Shown here: piece by piece, positions 8,504-17,182 of the stretch | Layout of the letters: each line of letters starts with the position of its first letter | How positions within the stretch are numbered: position 1 is the first letter of the stretch | Source: Thalassotalea profundi | GTDB lineage: Bacteria; Pseudomonadota; Gammaproteobacteria; Enterobacterales; Alteromonadaceae | Assembly (NCBI RefSeq): GCF_014653195.1 | Contig: NZ_BNAH01000018.1 | Coordinates: forward strand, 1-64,000 | DNA: 64,000 nt | Reading direction: 5' to 3' | Translations under genes and position numbers: made by a program | Notes under the pieces: model-generated | Told to the model about the DNA's origin: nothing | Databases searched by the model: none | The model's input: the letters and a program-made list of their open reading frames with translations, nothing else

Positions 8504-9679
8504 TCAATTATTTTTATTTTTTAATTTGTTTAGCTTTTTTAAATCTATAACCACAGTTGATGATATTTTATCATGGATACATTGACGATTTGGATCCCAA
8601 TAAATTTGCAAAAAGCCTAAAAGCCCGGTGGCAAGTCCCGCACCATAACCACCATACCGGCCAAAGCTATCCCACACAGACAATGGTGTACCATCGAGTT
8701 GAATCACCCTTACCTTCATTAAACGCTTACCTAGTGTTTGCCCTTTCCAAATAGAAGTCAGTACTGAAAAATATAATGCTGCCCAACCAAAGCTTAATCC
8801 AAGGTCTTTTATCACACCTTTAACCCATTCAATCCCTTTATATGACCAAGATTGCTCTTCTTTTTTGGGGGTAACAGGTTCTTCGATCTCTTCTTTTATG
8901 ACTTCCACAGCAGGCATATTTACCGTATTTGCATTCGCTTGCTTAAATTCATCTGCCTCTTTAGATTCTGACAGTTCTTTATATATTGCCATTAAAGATA
9001 TCATTAACGATGTTTGCTCTGTGTCAGTTAAACTCGTTTCTTCAATTACCTCTTTTAAAATAGGCTCCATTTCTTTAACAGGCAGCTTTACATCGGCATA
9101 ATCAGAAAGCTTTGGCGATATCAATTCAAACCAACATTTCTCAGTTAAACACTCACTATTTTCCACCTCTGTTGTCATTCCAAACGTCATAGCACTTACT
9201 GCAAACGCGTTAATTGTGCTTAATTCCTGATTTACATTTTGTGTGGTTACGTCATCAGTAAACCATTGATTCACAGTAGGTGATATGTACGAGAACACGG
9301 TAAAAAATAAGATAAATGCGGAAAGTAAACGTAGCAATATTCCGCGTAGTCCTAATTTGGGTCGAGTGACAGTTTTACCATCTGATGTTTTTAGAGGTTT
9401 ACTACCTAATCGGTAAAAAGTAACAGCGGCTAAAAGCGCTAATAATTCACCTGGGGTTTCGGCTAGTATTGAAATAAAAACAAAGTCTATTAACAACGCA
9501 ATGGCACGCTTTCTAGGTGCGGCTAGTGGTAAGCCAAATAATGATTTATCAATTTCAAAAGCGAAAGGAGTCAGAACTTGTTTAGTTTCTTCTCTAGTTA
9601 AATAAGCCGTGTGATCTGATGTATTAGCTATTTTCTTACTAGTGGGCGTTACTATCTCACTTTGTTCTAAACTCATCAC
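8504..9679 (-). CDS. RDD family membrane protein
   Basis: The 391-residue protein carries the RDD signature in two separated parts: an N-terminal helix with PRKRAIALLIDFVFI (about residues 55-70) and a C-terminal part with GQTLGKRLMKVRVIQLDG, then DPNRQCIHDKISSTVV. Between them is a long, acidic and presumably non-membrane insertion (about 140-290). RDD proteins are thought to be small transporters or membrane modulators, and some are Na+/H+ antiporters, but this one has no assigned substrate. It diverges from cysK. Confidence 0.8.
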   Translation of the reverse strand: MMSLEQSEIVTPTSKKIANTSDHTAYLTREETKQVLTPFAFEIDKSLFGLPLAAPRKRAIALLIDFVFISILAETPGELLALLAAVTFYRLGSKPLKTSDGKTVTRPKLGLRGILLRLLSAFILFFTVFSYISPTVNQWFTDDVTTQNVNQELSTINAFAVSAMTFGMTTEVENSECLTEKCWFELISPKLSDYADVKLPVKEMEPILKEVIEETSLTDTEQTSLMISLMAIYKELSESKEADEFKQANANTVNMPAVEVIKEEIEEPVTPKKEEQSWSYKGIEWVKGVIKDLGLSFGWAALYFSVLTSIWKGQTLGKRLMKVRVIQLDGTPLSVWDSFGRYGGYGAGLATGLLGFLQIYWDPNRQCIHDKISSTVVIDLKKLNKLKNKNN

Positions 9680-9887
9680 TTAAATCCAAATTATTGTTAT
9701 TAGCCAAGCAGCTAGTTATTCCATTTTTATATATGAGATATAATAATATCACTTTATTTTATCTCAATTAAAGCTACTCTTAGACGGTATTTACGTAAAG
9801 TAATAAAAAATAGCCTGATGTAGGTTAATTAGTATAAAAACAAAAAGACGTCATAAATCTGCATCACAATACCGAAAGGAAAAGAGC

Positions 9888-10856
9888 ATGCCAAATATTT
9901 TTCAAGATAATTCAACCTCTATTGGTAACACTCCAATAGTAAAATTAAACCGAGTAACAACGGGTAACATTTTTGCCAAAGTAGAATCAAGAAACCCAAG
10001 TTTTAGTGTAAAATGCCGTATTGGCGCAAACATGGTGTGGGATGCTGAAAAGCGTGGTGTTTTAACTGCAGGCAAAGAGATTGTTGAACCAACGAGTGGT
10101 AATACGGGCATCGCATTAGCATTCGTTGCTGCAGCTCGTGGCTACGCAATAACGTTAACTATGCCTTCAACAATGAGCTTAGAAAGAAGAAAGTTACTTT
10201 CTGCTTTAGGTGCCAAATTAGAACTTACTGAAGGCGCAAAAGGTATGGGTGGAGCCATTGCAAAAGCACAAGAAATTAAAGACTCTGATCCAGACAAGTA
10301 TGTTTTGTTAGGGCAATTTGATAACCCTGCAAACCCCGAAATTCATGAAAAAACAACAGGACCTGAAATTTGGGAAGCTACGGAAGGTGCTGTAGACATT
10401 TTTGTTGCTGGTGTTGGAACTGGTGGAACAATTACAGGTGTTAGTCGCTACCTTAAAAAAGTTGCTGATAAAGAAATTATTTCTGTTGCTGTTGAGCCAA
10501 CAGATTCACCAGTAATTACTCAAAAAAGAGCTGGCGAAGACCTAACACCTGGTCCACATAAAATACAAGGTATCGGTGCTGGTTTTATTCCTGGTAACTT
10601 AGATCTATCAGTTATTGATGACGTTGAATTAGTGTCTAATGAAGAAGCAATGGCAATGACCCACCGCCTAATGAAAGAAGAAGGTATACTTGCAGGAATT
10701 TCATCTGGCGCGGCTGTAGTTGCAGCTAAACGCATAGCTGAAAAACCAGAAAATAAAGATAAAAATGTGGTAGTAATTTTACCTAGTTCTGCCGAGCGTT
10801 ATTTATCTAGCGCATTATTTAGCGATGTGTTTTCTGAAAAAGAATTAGTACAATAA
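9888..10856 (+). CDS. cysK: Cysteine synthase A (O-acetylserine sulfhydrylase)
   Basis: This PLP enzyme converts O-acetyl-L-serine and sulfide to L-cysteine. The Schiff-base lysine is K42 in FSVKCRIG, the substrate loop TSGNTG is near residue 70, and the phosphate-binding GTGGTITG is near 178. The length of 322 residues matches CysK. A strong Shine-Dalgarno (AAGGAAAAGAG) precedes the ATG. The gene is monocistronic, with a clear terminator 43 bp downstream. Confidence 0.96.
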   Translation: MPNIFQDNSTSIGNTPIVKLNRVTTGNIFAKVESRNPSFSVKCRIGANMVWDAEKRGVLTAGKEIVEPTSGNTGIALAFVAAARGYAITLTMPSTMSLERRKLLSALGAKLELTEGAKGMGGAIAKAQEIKDSDPDKYVLLGQFDNPANPEIHEKTTGPEIWEATEGAVDIFVAGVGTGGTITGVSRYLKKVADKEIISVAVEPTDSPVITQKRAGEDLTPGPHKIQGIGAGFIPGNLDLSVIDDVELVSNEEAMAMTHRLMKEEGILAGISSGAAVVAAKRIAEKPENKDKNVVVILPSSAERYLSSALFSDVFSEKELVQ

Positions 10857-10898
10857 ACCTAAATTCTCTACTATTGAGAGTTTAGTTAAATAATTAAT

Positions 10899-10920
10899 GG
10901 GCGCTTAAGCGCCCTTTTTT
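10899..10920 (+). terminator. Rho-independent terminator of cysK
   Basis: The palindrome GGGCGCTTAAGCGCCC (10899-10914) is directly followed by a T6 tract (10915-10920), a canonical intrinsic terminator. Confidence 0.9.
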
Positions 10921-11005
10921 ATACTTTCAAAATAACCAAAACCATAGAAATTAATATTATGATTGGGTTATGATGTGCTTATTGCTTTAAAAAGAAAGAA
11001 ATAAT

Positions 11006-11440
11006 ATGCGTCACTATTTAGTTCTATTACTTATTCCGATTATGTTTTTATTATCTGCTTGTACAGATAATGAAGAAGAAATATCTGATATTGAAAACCC
11101 TGAAAAAGTTGCTGTTGCCTTTTTTGAAGCATTATATAACGAAAAAAATGCCAAAAAAGCCGCTTCGGTATGTTCACCAAGGCTTGCCAGAATTGTAAAT
11201 CACTATAAGTCGCCTAACGCAATTGCACGCCATCTTTTTAATATGTCTTATGACAAAGTTGACATAAAACCTGATGACAGCGGAGTAAAAGTTCGTGAGC
11301 AATTTAAAGATGCAGCGGTTATCACTGTATATTTTGACGGCACTTATCAAAATGGTCGCTTTAAAAATGTAAAACGCCTTTCACTCATACAAATTGATGA
11401 TCACTGGGTTATTGATAAAATATTAAAAGATCCTTTTTAA
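11006..11440 (+). CDS. Small lipoprotein with NTF2-like (DUF4878-type) fold
   Basis: The lipobox LLSAC puts the lipidated cysteine at residue 19, so the mature protein is anchored to a membrane facing the periplasm. The remaining 125 residues (VAVAFFEALYNEK, later WVIDKI) have the helix-then-sheet pattern of SnoaL/NTF2-like DUF4878 domains, which usually bind ligands rather than catalyse. Its partner is unknown. It has its own short upstream region and shares a terminator with the convergent gamma-glutamyltransferase gene. Confidence 0.65.
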   Translation: MRHYLVLLLIPIMFLLSACTDNEEEISDIENPEKVAVAFFEALYNEKNAKKAASVCSPRLARIVNHYKSPNAIARHLFNMSYDKVDIKPDDSGVKVREQFKDAAVITVYFDGTYQNGRFKNVKRLSLIQIDDHWVIDKILKDPF

Positions 11441-11464
11441 TAGCAGCACCCTGTAATCTATAAT

Positions 11465-11490
11465 AAAAAACGGTCAAATGACCGTTTTTT
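11465..11490. terminator. Bidirectional terminator between the lipoprotein and ggt genes
   Basis: AAAAAACGGTCAAATGACCGTTTTTT is a perfect hairpin (CGGTCA/TGACCG with a 2-nt centre) flanked by A6 and T6, so it can terminate transcripts from both sides. Confidence 0.9.
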
Positions 11491-11515
11491 ATTTAATGAG
11501 AAACTTGAATGATAC

Positions 11516-13273
11516 TTAGTGCCCCAATGCTAAGCCTTCCCTTCTTGGGTCTGCCCCCCCTATCAATTTACCCTTTTTTATTTCAATAGCATGAAGTCCG
11601 CTATTTAAATCTCTAAGACTTATTTTATGTCCCATTTTTTCAAGCTTATCAGCGTGTTGCACTAATATAGTCCCTTGTTCAAGAGCTGTGCCGCCATTAC
11701 GATTAGTAATTTTAGGTAAATTAATCGCTTCTTGTGGGTTAAGTTGCCAATCTAAAACACCAATAATGGTTTCAGCAACATAATCAATTATTCGACTGCC
11801 ACCAGGCGAACCAACAACAAGCTTTAAGCTATTATCTTTATTAAAAACCATACTAGGAGCCATTGAGCTGCGCGGGCGTTTATTAGCTTCAACACGATTA
11901 GCAACCATTTTTCCTTGTCGTTTGGGTGATAAAGCAAAGTCTGTAAGTTGATTATTTAAAATAAACCCTTCAACCATAACAGCCGAACCAAAGGCCATTT
12001 CTACACTAGTCGTCATAGAAATTGCATTACCATATTGATCAACAATCGATACATGACTTGTAGAAGGCAATTCAAAACTGTCATTTTCTGCATAGGCAAG
12101 CGGAGTTGTTAGTTGCCCTGCTTCTGCTCGCCCCATATCTTTATCTAACGAAATTAACGATGAACGTTCCTTTAAATATGAAGCATCTAATAATTCTTCA
12201 GTCGGTACTTGAACAAAGTCACTATCCGCTAAATACATTTCACGATCAGCAAACGCTAAGCGAGAACTTTGAGCAAATAAGTTTAACGTTTGCGGATCAG
12301 AAAACTTTCTTTCATTTAACTTAAAAGGTTCCAACATCGACAATATTTGAATCACAGCAATACCACCAGAGCTCGGCGGTCCCATACCACACACTTTATA
12401 CTCCCGATAAGGCCCACATACCGCAGTACGTTGTTTGGGTTGATAGGATGATAAATCATTTAACGCTAAGAGCCCTGGTGCAACAGGACTGTTATTGACA
12501 GCTTTAACAATTTTTTCAGCAATCCAACCTTCATAAAAAGGAGCTGTTCCCTTTTCAGCTAAACTTTTATATACATTAGCTAGTGCGGGGTTTTTTAATA
12601 CCGTTCCCGCTTTGACGACATTACCTTCTGGGAAAAAATAGTGACGAATGGTGGGTAATAATTGTACCCCAGGGTTCATTTGTAAGGTCAGTAGCTTTTC
12701 AAGTCGCGGAGAAACAACAAAACCTTGCTCAGCTAACTTTATTGCATCTTTAAATAGCAATTCCCAAGCAAGCTTACCATGTTGATCATGCGCCATTTTA
12801 AGTGCAGCTAAAACACCAGGAACCCCTACTGAGCGACCACCTACAACGGCCTCTCTCCATGAAGCGACTTTACCATTAGCATCTACAAATAATTCACTAG
12901 TCGCTTTTGCTGGTGCTGTTTCTCTGCCATCAAATGTGGTCAAATCTTTTTGTTTTTGATCCCAATGTAAAATAAAAGCGCCGCCTCCAATACCTGACGA
13001 TTGAGGCTCTACCAAGGTTAATACTAACTGCACAGCAATAGCGGCATCTATAGCACTGCCACCTTGTTGTAATATATTAAAGCCAGCTTCACTCGCATAA
13101 GGGTTAGCGGCTACCACCATGTATTTGTCAGCTAAAACCGCCTGTTTAGCTGTTATTGCTACAGTAGCTTCGGGCTCTCTAATTTCATGGGTTTGTGCAT
13201 AACTCACCCCACAAAAAATACTTAAAATAGATAATGCTTTATAAAGTTTTTTCTTTATTAAGACTTTTTTCAT
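11516..13273 (-). CDS. ggt: Gamma-glutamyltransferase (glutathione hydrolase)
   Basis: This periplasmic Ntn-hydrolase cleaves the gamma-glutamyl bond of glutathione. It is made as a proenzyme that cuts itself before a threonine, here T in STSHVSIVD near residue 403, followed by the oxyanion-region GSPGGSRIID. The N-terminal half has the family block SSGIGGGAFILHWD. I place the start at the ATG at 13273 (MKKVLIKKK plus a hydrophobic signal ending SYAQT, 585 residues). The reading frame stays open to 13390, but that would overlap the DTW gene by about 100 bp and put 39 odd residues before the signal peptide. Confidence 0.92.
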   Translation of the reverse strand: MKKVLIKKKLYKALSILSIFCGVSYAQTHEIREPEATVAITAKQAVLADKYMVVAANPYASEAGFNILQQGGSAIDAAIAVQLVLTLVEPQSSGIGGGAFILHWDQKQKDLTTFDGRETAPAKATSELFVDANGKVASWREAVVGGRSVGVPGVLAALKMAHDQHGKLAWELLFKDAIKLAEQGFVVSPRLEKLLTLQMNPGVQLLPTIRHYFFPEGNVVKAGTVLKNPALANVYKSLAEKGTAPFYEGWIAEKIVKAVNNSPVAPGLLALNDLSSYQPKQRTAVCGPYREYKVCGMGPPSSGGIAVIQILSMLEPFKLNERKFSDPQTLNLFAQSSRLAFADREMYLADSDFVQVPTEELLDASYLKERSSLISLDKDMGRAEAGQLTTPLAYAENDSFELPSTSHVSIVDQYGNAISMTTSVEMAFGSAVMVEGFILNNQLTDFALSPKRQGKMVANRVEANKRPRSSMAPSMVFNKDNSLKLVVGSPGGSRIIDYVAETIIGVLDWQLNPQEAINLPKITNRNGGTALEQGTILVQHADKLEKMGHKISLRDLNSGLHAIEIKKGKLIGGADPRREGLALGH

Positions 13274-13289
13274 TACATTAATTCTCTTT

Positions 13290-13892
13290 CTAAATAGGAA
13301 TAAAACGTTGTTGAAATTGATTAAAAGCAACAAAGTTATCAAGCAATGCCGTATAACGGTCACTACAGTTTTCAAGTGCTGAAAGTGCATAGCAACATGC
13401 TTCTAATGTTGATAATGCGCCTGTTTTTTTAGTTTTTCTAATATGATACTGGCCAACATAATTATCAGACAAAGCGAAATGTTTCATGTCATGCAAAAAT
13501 GTGTTCAATTGAAATAGTCGATATGCCTTTTTCCAAGTACCATCAAGTAACACAATACAGCTAATATCTTGTTCTACAATACTATTATCATTTTCAACTA
13601 AGGTCCTTTCGGTTATGACCTCAGCTTTATCGCTAGGATATAGCAACGCAATTTTATTTCGATATTGACATAATAAAGACTGTAAATCTTCCTCTTGCTC
13701 AAAATTTTCACCAACAAACAGGTGACACTTGTTAAGCGAGCCGAGTAATAAGGGCACCGTTGCTTTACTTTGCTTAACCTCACTAGGGTGCTGTAAAATA
13801 ATAACATCAACCTGATTAATTGTTGATACCATAAACTGACAAATACAGCTAATTTCTGGTTTTAAACAGTGGCGACAATAATTACGAGACAT
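13290..13892 (-). CDS. DTW-domain tRNA-uridine aminocarboxypropyltransferase (TapT/YfiP-like)
   Basis: The 200-residue protein has an N-terminal cysteine cluster (CRHCLKPEISCICQ, residues 6-19), probably binding zinc, and the DTW-type motif DGTWKKAY near residue 118, followed by YHIRKTKKTGALSTLEA. Proteins of this family make the acp3U modification at U47 of tRNAs, using S-adenosylmethionine as the 3-amino-3-carboxypropyl donor. It is upstream of ggt with a 16-bp gap to the chosen ggt start. Confidence 0.85.
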   Translation of the reverse strand: MSRNYCRHCLKPEISCICQFMVSTINQVDVIILQHPSEVKQSKATVPLLLGSLNKCHLFVGENFEQEEDLQSLLCQYRNKIALLYPSDKAEVITERTLVENDNSIVEQDISCIVLLDGTWKKAYRLFQLNTFLHDMKHFALSDNYVGQYHIRKTKKTGALSTLEACCYALSALENCSDRYTALLDNFVAFNQFQQRFIPI

Positions 13893-14002
13893 AATTTAAT
13901 ATTGTTAAAGTACGAATATGAACTTAGCGGTAGTTTACTTAGATAAGTAGATAAAAACACGTTAAAATAAATTTTTCCTTTGCTGGCATTACCATACGTT
14001 AA

Positions 14003-14620
14003 ATGATCATACTCAAAAAGTTACCCATCAACAAAAGCCACTTAGTTGCGCCATTACTAATTGTGATCATTGCCTTAACTGCCTTTTTCTTTAATAACGA
14101 TGTAAGTGGACATTTAAGCTATAACCGAGAGCTAATTTATCAAGGTCAATGGTGGTTATTATTTACTGGGCACTTATTACACACAAACGACATGCATTTA
14201 GCGATGAATAGTGCTGCCGTTATACTGTTATGGGCATTGCATGGACAATTTTTTACATTCAAAAGTTATGTAGCTATTTGGCTATTAATCGCTTTAGGTA
14301 CAAGTTTAGGACTTTACCTTTTTTCGCCATCAATGCTGAGTTATGTAGGTTTATCAGGCGTGTTACATGGATTTTTTGTCATTGGGGCGTGTAAAGATAT
14401 TCAGCATAAAGAAAAAACCGGCTATCTATTGTTAGTAGCGGTTATTATAAAAGTTGCTTATGAACAAGTATTTGGACCCAGTGAAGAAGTCATACAACTG
14501 ATAGAAGCCAATGTGGCGATAGATGCCCACCTATACGGATTAATAGGCGGCTTTATCGTATTTTCTGCTTTATATTGTCTTCAACTTAAATCTGATAAGG
14601 TTTCAAACTCGATAAAATAA
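14003..14620 (+). CDS. rrtA: Rhombosortase (rhomboid-family protease for GlyGly-CTERM proteins)
   Basis: The 205-residue membrane protein has about six helices and the rhomboid catalytic residues: GLSGVLHG with the serine near residue 118 and AHLYGLIGG with the histidine near 175. The early HLLHTNDMHLAMNS block is typical of the short rhombosortase branch rather than GlpG. Rhombosortases cleave and allow lipid-type modification of proteins carrying a C-terminal GlyGly-CTERM tail, exported mostly by the type II secretion system. None of the proteins encoded in this window has a clear GlyGly-CTERM tail, so its substrates are elsewhere. Confidence 0.88.
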   Translation: MIILKKLPINKSHLVAPLLIVIIALTAFFFNNDVSGHLSYNRELIYQGQWWLLFTGHLLHTNDMHLAMNSAAVILLWALHGQFFTFKSYVAIWLLIALGTSLGLYLFSPSMLSYVGLSGVLHGFFVIGACKDIQHKEKTGYLLLVAVIIKVAYEQVFGPSEEVIQLIEANVAIDAHLYGLIGGFIVFSALYCLQLKSDKVSNSIK

Positions 14621-14680
14621 AACCTTATTCAACGAAACATTAAAAATTTTCGGTATCGTTTTCGGCAATTTATAAGAATA

Positions 14681-15067
14681 TTAGCCAAAAAACCAACTAT
14701 GTAGCAAACGACCGGGCATAAAAGTAAAGCTTCCTGCAATTAATATCCCACCAATATATAAACCTAACATGCTTGATTTATGTTTCGCTATATTCCCATT
14801 ACGTGCAGAAAAATAAGCACTTGGTACGGAATAGAATACAAGTAAACTAAAAAAATGAATATAACCGAAATGATTAAATAATGCGGGGCCAACTACCGAC
14901 GACATGAATAAAGTCACAATAGCAGTTAGTAACATTAACGCCATGTAAATTTTACCAAGTAGTTTATGTCTTTTCGTGCCTTTGGGGTTTAAAAGTAAGT
15001 ATGTGCCAATAAGAAAAGCAGGAAAAACTGTCGCTAAATGAAAATATGTAAGTTGCAAATAAGTCAT
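14681..15067 (-). CDS. DUF2306 family membrane protein
   Basis: This is a 128-residue protein with four predicted helices. The pattern is HLATVFPAFLIG, then NPKGTKRHKLLGKIYM, then a helix and FFSLLVFYS, with a late KHKSSMLGLY. The paired short basic histidine segments (KGTKRHKLLG and NIAKHKSSM) are characteristic of DUF2306, a family of predicted membrane proteins that resemble small haem-binding cytochromes in helix layout but lack an assigned function. Confidence 0.7.
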   Translation of the reverse strand: MTYLQLTYFHLATVFPAFLIGTYLLLNPKGTKRHKLLGKIYMALMLLTAIVTLFMSSVVGPALFNHFGYIHFFSLLVFYSVPSAYFSARNGNIAKHKSSMLGLYIGGILIAGSFTFMPGRLLHSWFFG

Positions 15068-15375
15068 AGTTATTTTACCTAATGAACGAAATTAACTCCC
15101 TGCCCTTAATAACTGAGCTACTATAAAAGTGACACATTACCATATTAAAAAAAGAGTGCTTGATATGTAGCGTACTAGAGATAGTGTTGATTTAGCAAAG
15201 AAAGTTTTCAAATTTTATTTATCAAACAAAATAATGTTGTCTAATACCAACATCACACTGGTAAAGTAAATATCTCCCTATTTAGCTAGAATCGGAACAA
15301 ACCGAGTGAAAGGCCGTGTGCTTTTTGATATAACATATCAAAATCATTTAATTAATAACCTCGTTAGGACTATTC
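15068..15375. other. Divergent intergenic region with a strong palindrome
   Basis: The 308-bp gap separates the divergent DUF2306 and nuclease-phosphatase genes. No ORF is supported. Its notable element is the 21-bp palindrome at 15323-15343, described separately. Confidence 0.5.
15323..15343. promoter_or_regulatory. 21-bp perfect palindrome, candidate operator
   Basis: TTTTGATAT-AAC-ATATCAAAA has two perfect 9-bp arms around a 3-bp centre. It ends 32 bp before the ATG of the nuclease-phosphatase gene, where a repressor site would be expected. The factor is unknown. The dyad is AT-rich, so chance cannot be ruled out. Confidence 0.45.
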
Positions 15376-17019
15376 ATGACTGTCAACCGTCTACTTGTTG
15401 GTTTAACAATTGGAACACTTTCCTTGTTAATCACAGCCTGCTCTACCACTATGAACAAACAAGCAACAATCCCCCCTGTTGTTTCAACAGCGACAACACC
15501 TAACAAACCTGAAGGTTTAGTGGTAGCAACATGGAATACAGAGCACTTAGCCTTCCCTATTTCTGACGGGTGCCGTGCTAGAACTGAAACAGAAACCATC
15601 CAATTAAAACAATATGCTAAGTCATTAAATGCTGACATTGTCGCTTTACAAGAAGTTGCCTCTACCAAGGCGGTTGAATTACTCTTCCCAAAAAGTGAAT
15701 GGAACATCATCATGTCAGAAAGAGCTGACAGTCAAACGTATGACTGCCGTAAAACAGGAGCAAAATCAACGCAACAAAAAGTAGCCTTTGCCGTACGTAA
15801 AAATATTGAAATTTTAAATACACAAGCCTTTGACGCACTAGGATTACAACGCCCAGGCTTACGTTATGGTTTAGAACTCACGGTTGATTCACCTTTTGGC
15901 ACAATGACTTTACTTAACGTTCACCTGAAAAGTGGCTGTTTTGTTGACAACTACTCACGAGCCGACTCTGATGCATGTAAAACCTTCGCTCAACAAGCTC
16001 CGCTTTTAGATAAATGGGCTGAGAATAAAGAACAAACTGGCATGCCGTATATGATTTTAGGTGACTTTAATCATCGTTTATCTGCATCTTATAATCATTT
16101 AACGCGTCAATTATCTGTTAACGCAAACAACAGCATGAGCAGTCTTGAAAATTTAGGGGCTGACATTATTGGTTGCCATCCATACTACCCTGCACCAATT
16201 GACCATATTTTAGCGGGCAACATGCCTAAAAAAGGCCTACACAAAACAGTAAAAATGCATTATTTTGACGATATGTCTCCCAAAGCAATGTTAAGCGATC
16301 ATTGTGCCTTATCTGTTGAATTATCAAATTTCACTTACCCATTATCCAATGCAGTAAAATGGCAAACCACCAGTAAAGAATACCGTTACTTAACCTCAGT
16401 TACCTACAAACGTGCAACTCAAGCATTAGAAAATATGACCTTACCTAATACATCTTGGGCTGTAGTAATGGATGTAGATGAAACCGTGCTAGATAATAGT
16501 CAATATCAAGTGAATATAGAAAAAAATGGTGAAAATTACTCGCCAAAAACGTGGAGTGAATGGGTTGCCTCAGAAAAAGCAACGCTAGTACCTGGTGTTA
16601 AAACGTTTATTCAAGCCGTTTTCAAACAAGGCGGAAAGCTCGCGTTGATCACTAACCGCGATAGAGAGCAAGATAATCATACATGGAATAACCTTCGTGC
16701 ATTAGGCATTCCAGTTTCAATAGAGAATACCTGTATATTGGGAAGAACGCCTGCAGATAAGGCGGCAATTGATGGTGATAAAATAATTAACGACAAAGAT
16801 TTAAGACGCCAGCAAATACAAAACGGTACCGCTAACTGCTATACACCTAACAGTGAAAGAACATCATTGTTTCCAGATCTAACAATCATTATGCAAGTGG
16901 GTGACAACATAGAAGACTTCTCCGGTGTAACTCAAGAAGAAGCCGATATGGAAGCACTGCTACCACGTGCTAATAGTGAACTTATCTTACTGCCAAACCC
17001 AATGTACGGATCATGGTAA
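15376..17019 (+). CDS. Lipoprotein fusion of an EEP nuclease/phosphatase and a HAD acid phosphatase
   Basis: The 547-residue protein joins two hydrolases behind a lipobox (LITAC, lipidated C22). Residues about 48-315 form an endonuclease/exonuclease/phosphatase (EEP) domain with its full active site: N and E of WNTEHL (about 53), ALQEV (about 90), HLKSGC, GDFNHR (about 229) and the closing SDHCAL (about 308). Residues about 345-547 form a HAD phosphatase like the class B/C acid phosphatases or lipoprotein e(P4): DVDETVLDN (about 367), TNRD, the lysine of TPADKAA and GDNIEDF. A plausible role is breaking down extracellular nucleic acid or phosphoesters and then dephosphorylating nucleotides at the cell surface. 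That coupling is inference. Confidence 0.82.
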   Translation: MTVNRLLVGLTIGTLSLLITACSTTMNKQATIPPVVSTATTPNKPEGLVVATWNTEHLAFPISDGCRARTETETIQLKQYAKSLNADIVALQEVASTKAVELLFPKSEWNIIMSERADSQTYDCRKTGAKSTQQKVAFAVRKNIEILNTQAFDALGLQRPGLRYGLELTVDSPFGTMTLLNVHLKSGCFVDNYSRADSDACKTFAQQAPLLDKWAENKEQTGMPYMILGDFNHRLSASYNHLTRQLSVNANNSMSSLENLGADIIGCHPYYPAPIDHILAGNMPKKGLHKTVKMHYFDDMSPKAMLSDHCALSVELSNFTYPLSNAVKWQTTSKEYRYLTSVTYKRATQALENMTLPNTSWAVVMDVDETVLDNSQYQVNIEKNGENYSPKTWSEWVASEKATLVPGVKTFIQAVFKQGGKLALITNRDREQDNHTWNNLRALGIPVSIENTCILGRTPADKAAIDGDKIINDKDLRRQQIQNGTANCYTPNSERTSLFPDLTIIMQVGDNIEDFSGVTQEEADMEALLPRANSELILLPNPMYGSW

Positions 17020-17110
17020 TATATTTTAATAGTTTAAAAAAATTGCGTGAAAGCGAGAAAAATATCACATTTTAAATTCGATAGATAAAACTCAATTTTC
17101 TCTAAATAAA

Positions 17111-17137
17111 AAAGCAGCGAAAACCGCTGCTTTATTT
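17111..17137. terminator. Bidirectional terminator between convergent genes
   Basis: AAAGCAGCG-AAAAC-CGCTGCTTT (17111-17133) is a perfect 9-bp stem followed by a T-rich tract on the plus strand and preceded by AAATAAA, so it can serve both the fusion lipoprotein gene and the S9 peptidase gene. Confidence 0.85.
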
Positions 17138-17182
17138 TTTTAACGTCTAACTAATATACATTGGTATCGATAAATTATTAGC

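Noticed and set aside
11516..13390. Long form of gamma-glutamyltransferase starting at 13390
   Set aside because: The extra 39 residues precede a normal signal peptide and overlap the DTW gene by about 100 bp. The ATG at 13273 is better.
15348..15713. 121-codon minus-strand frame under the start of the nuclease-phosphatase gene
   Set aside because: Shadow of the real gene in the opposite frame. The plus-strand protein has a lipobox and a complete active site.
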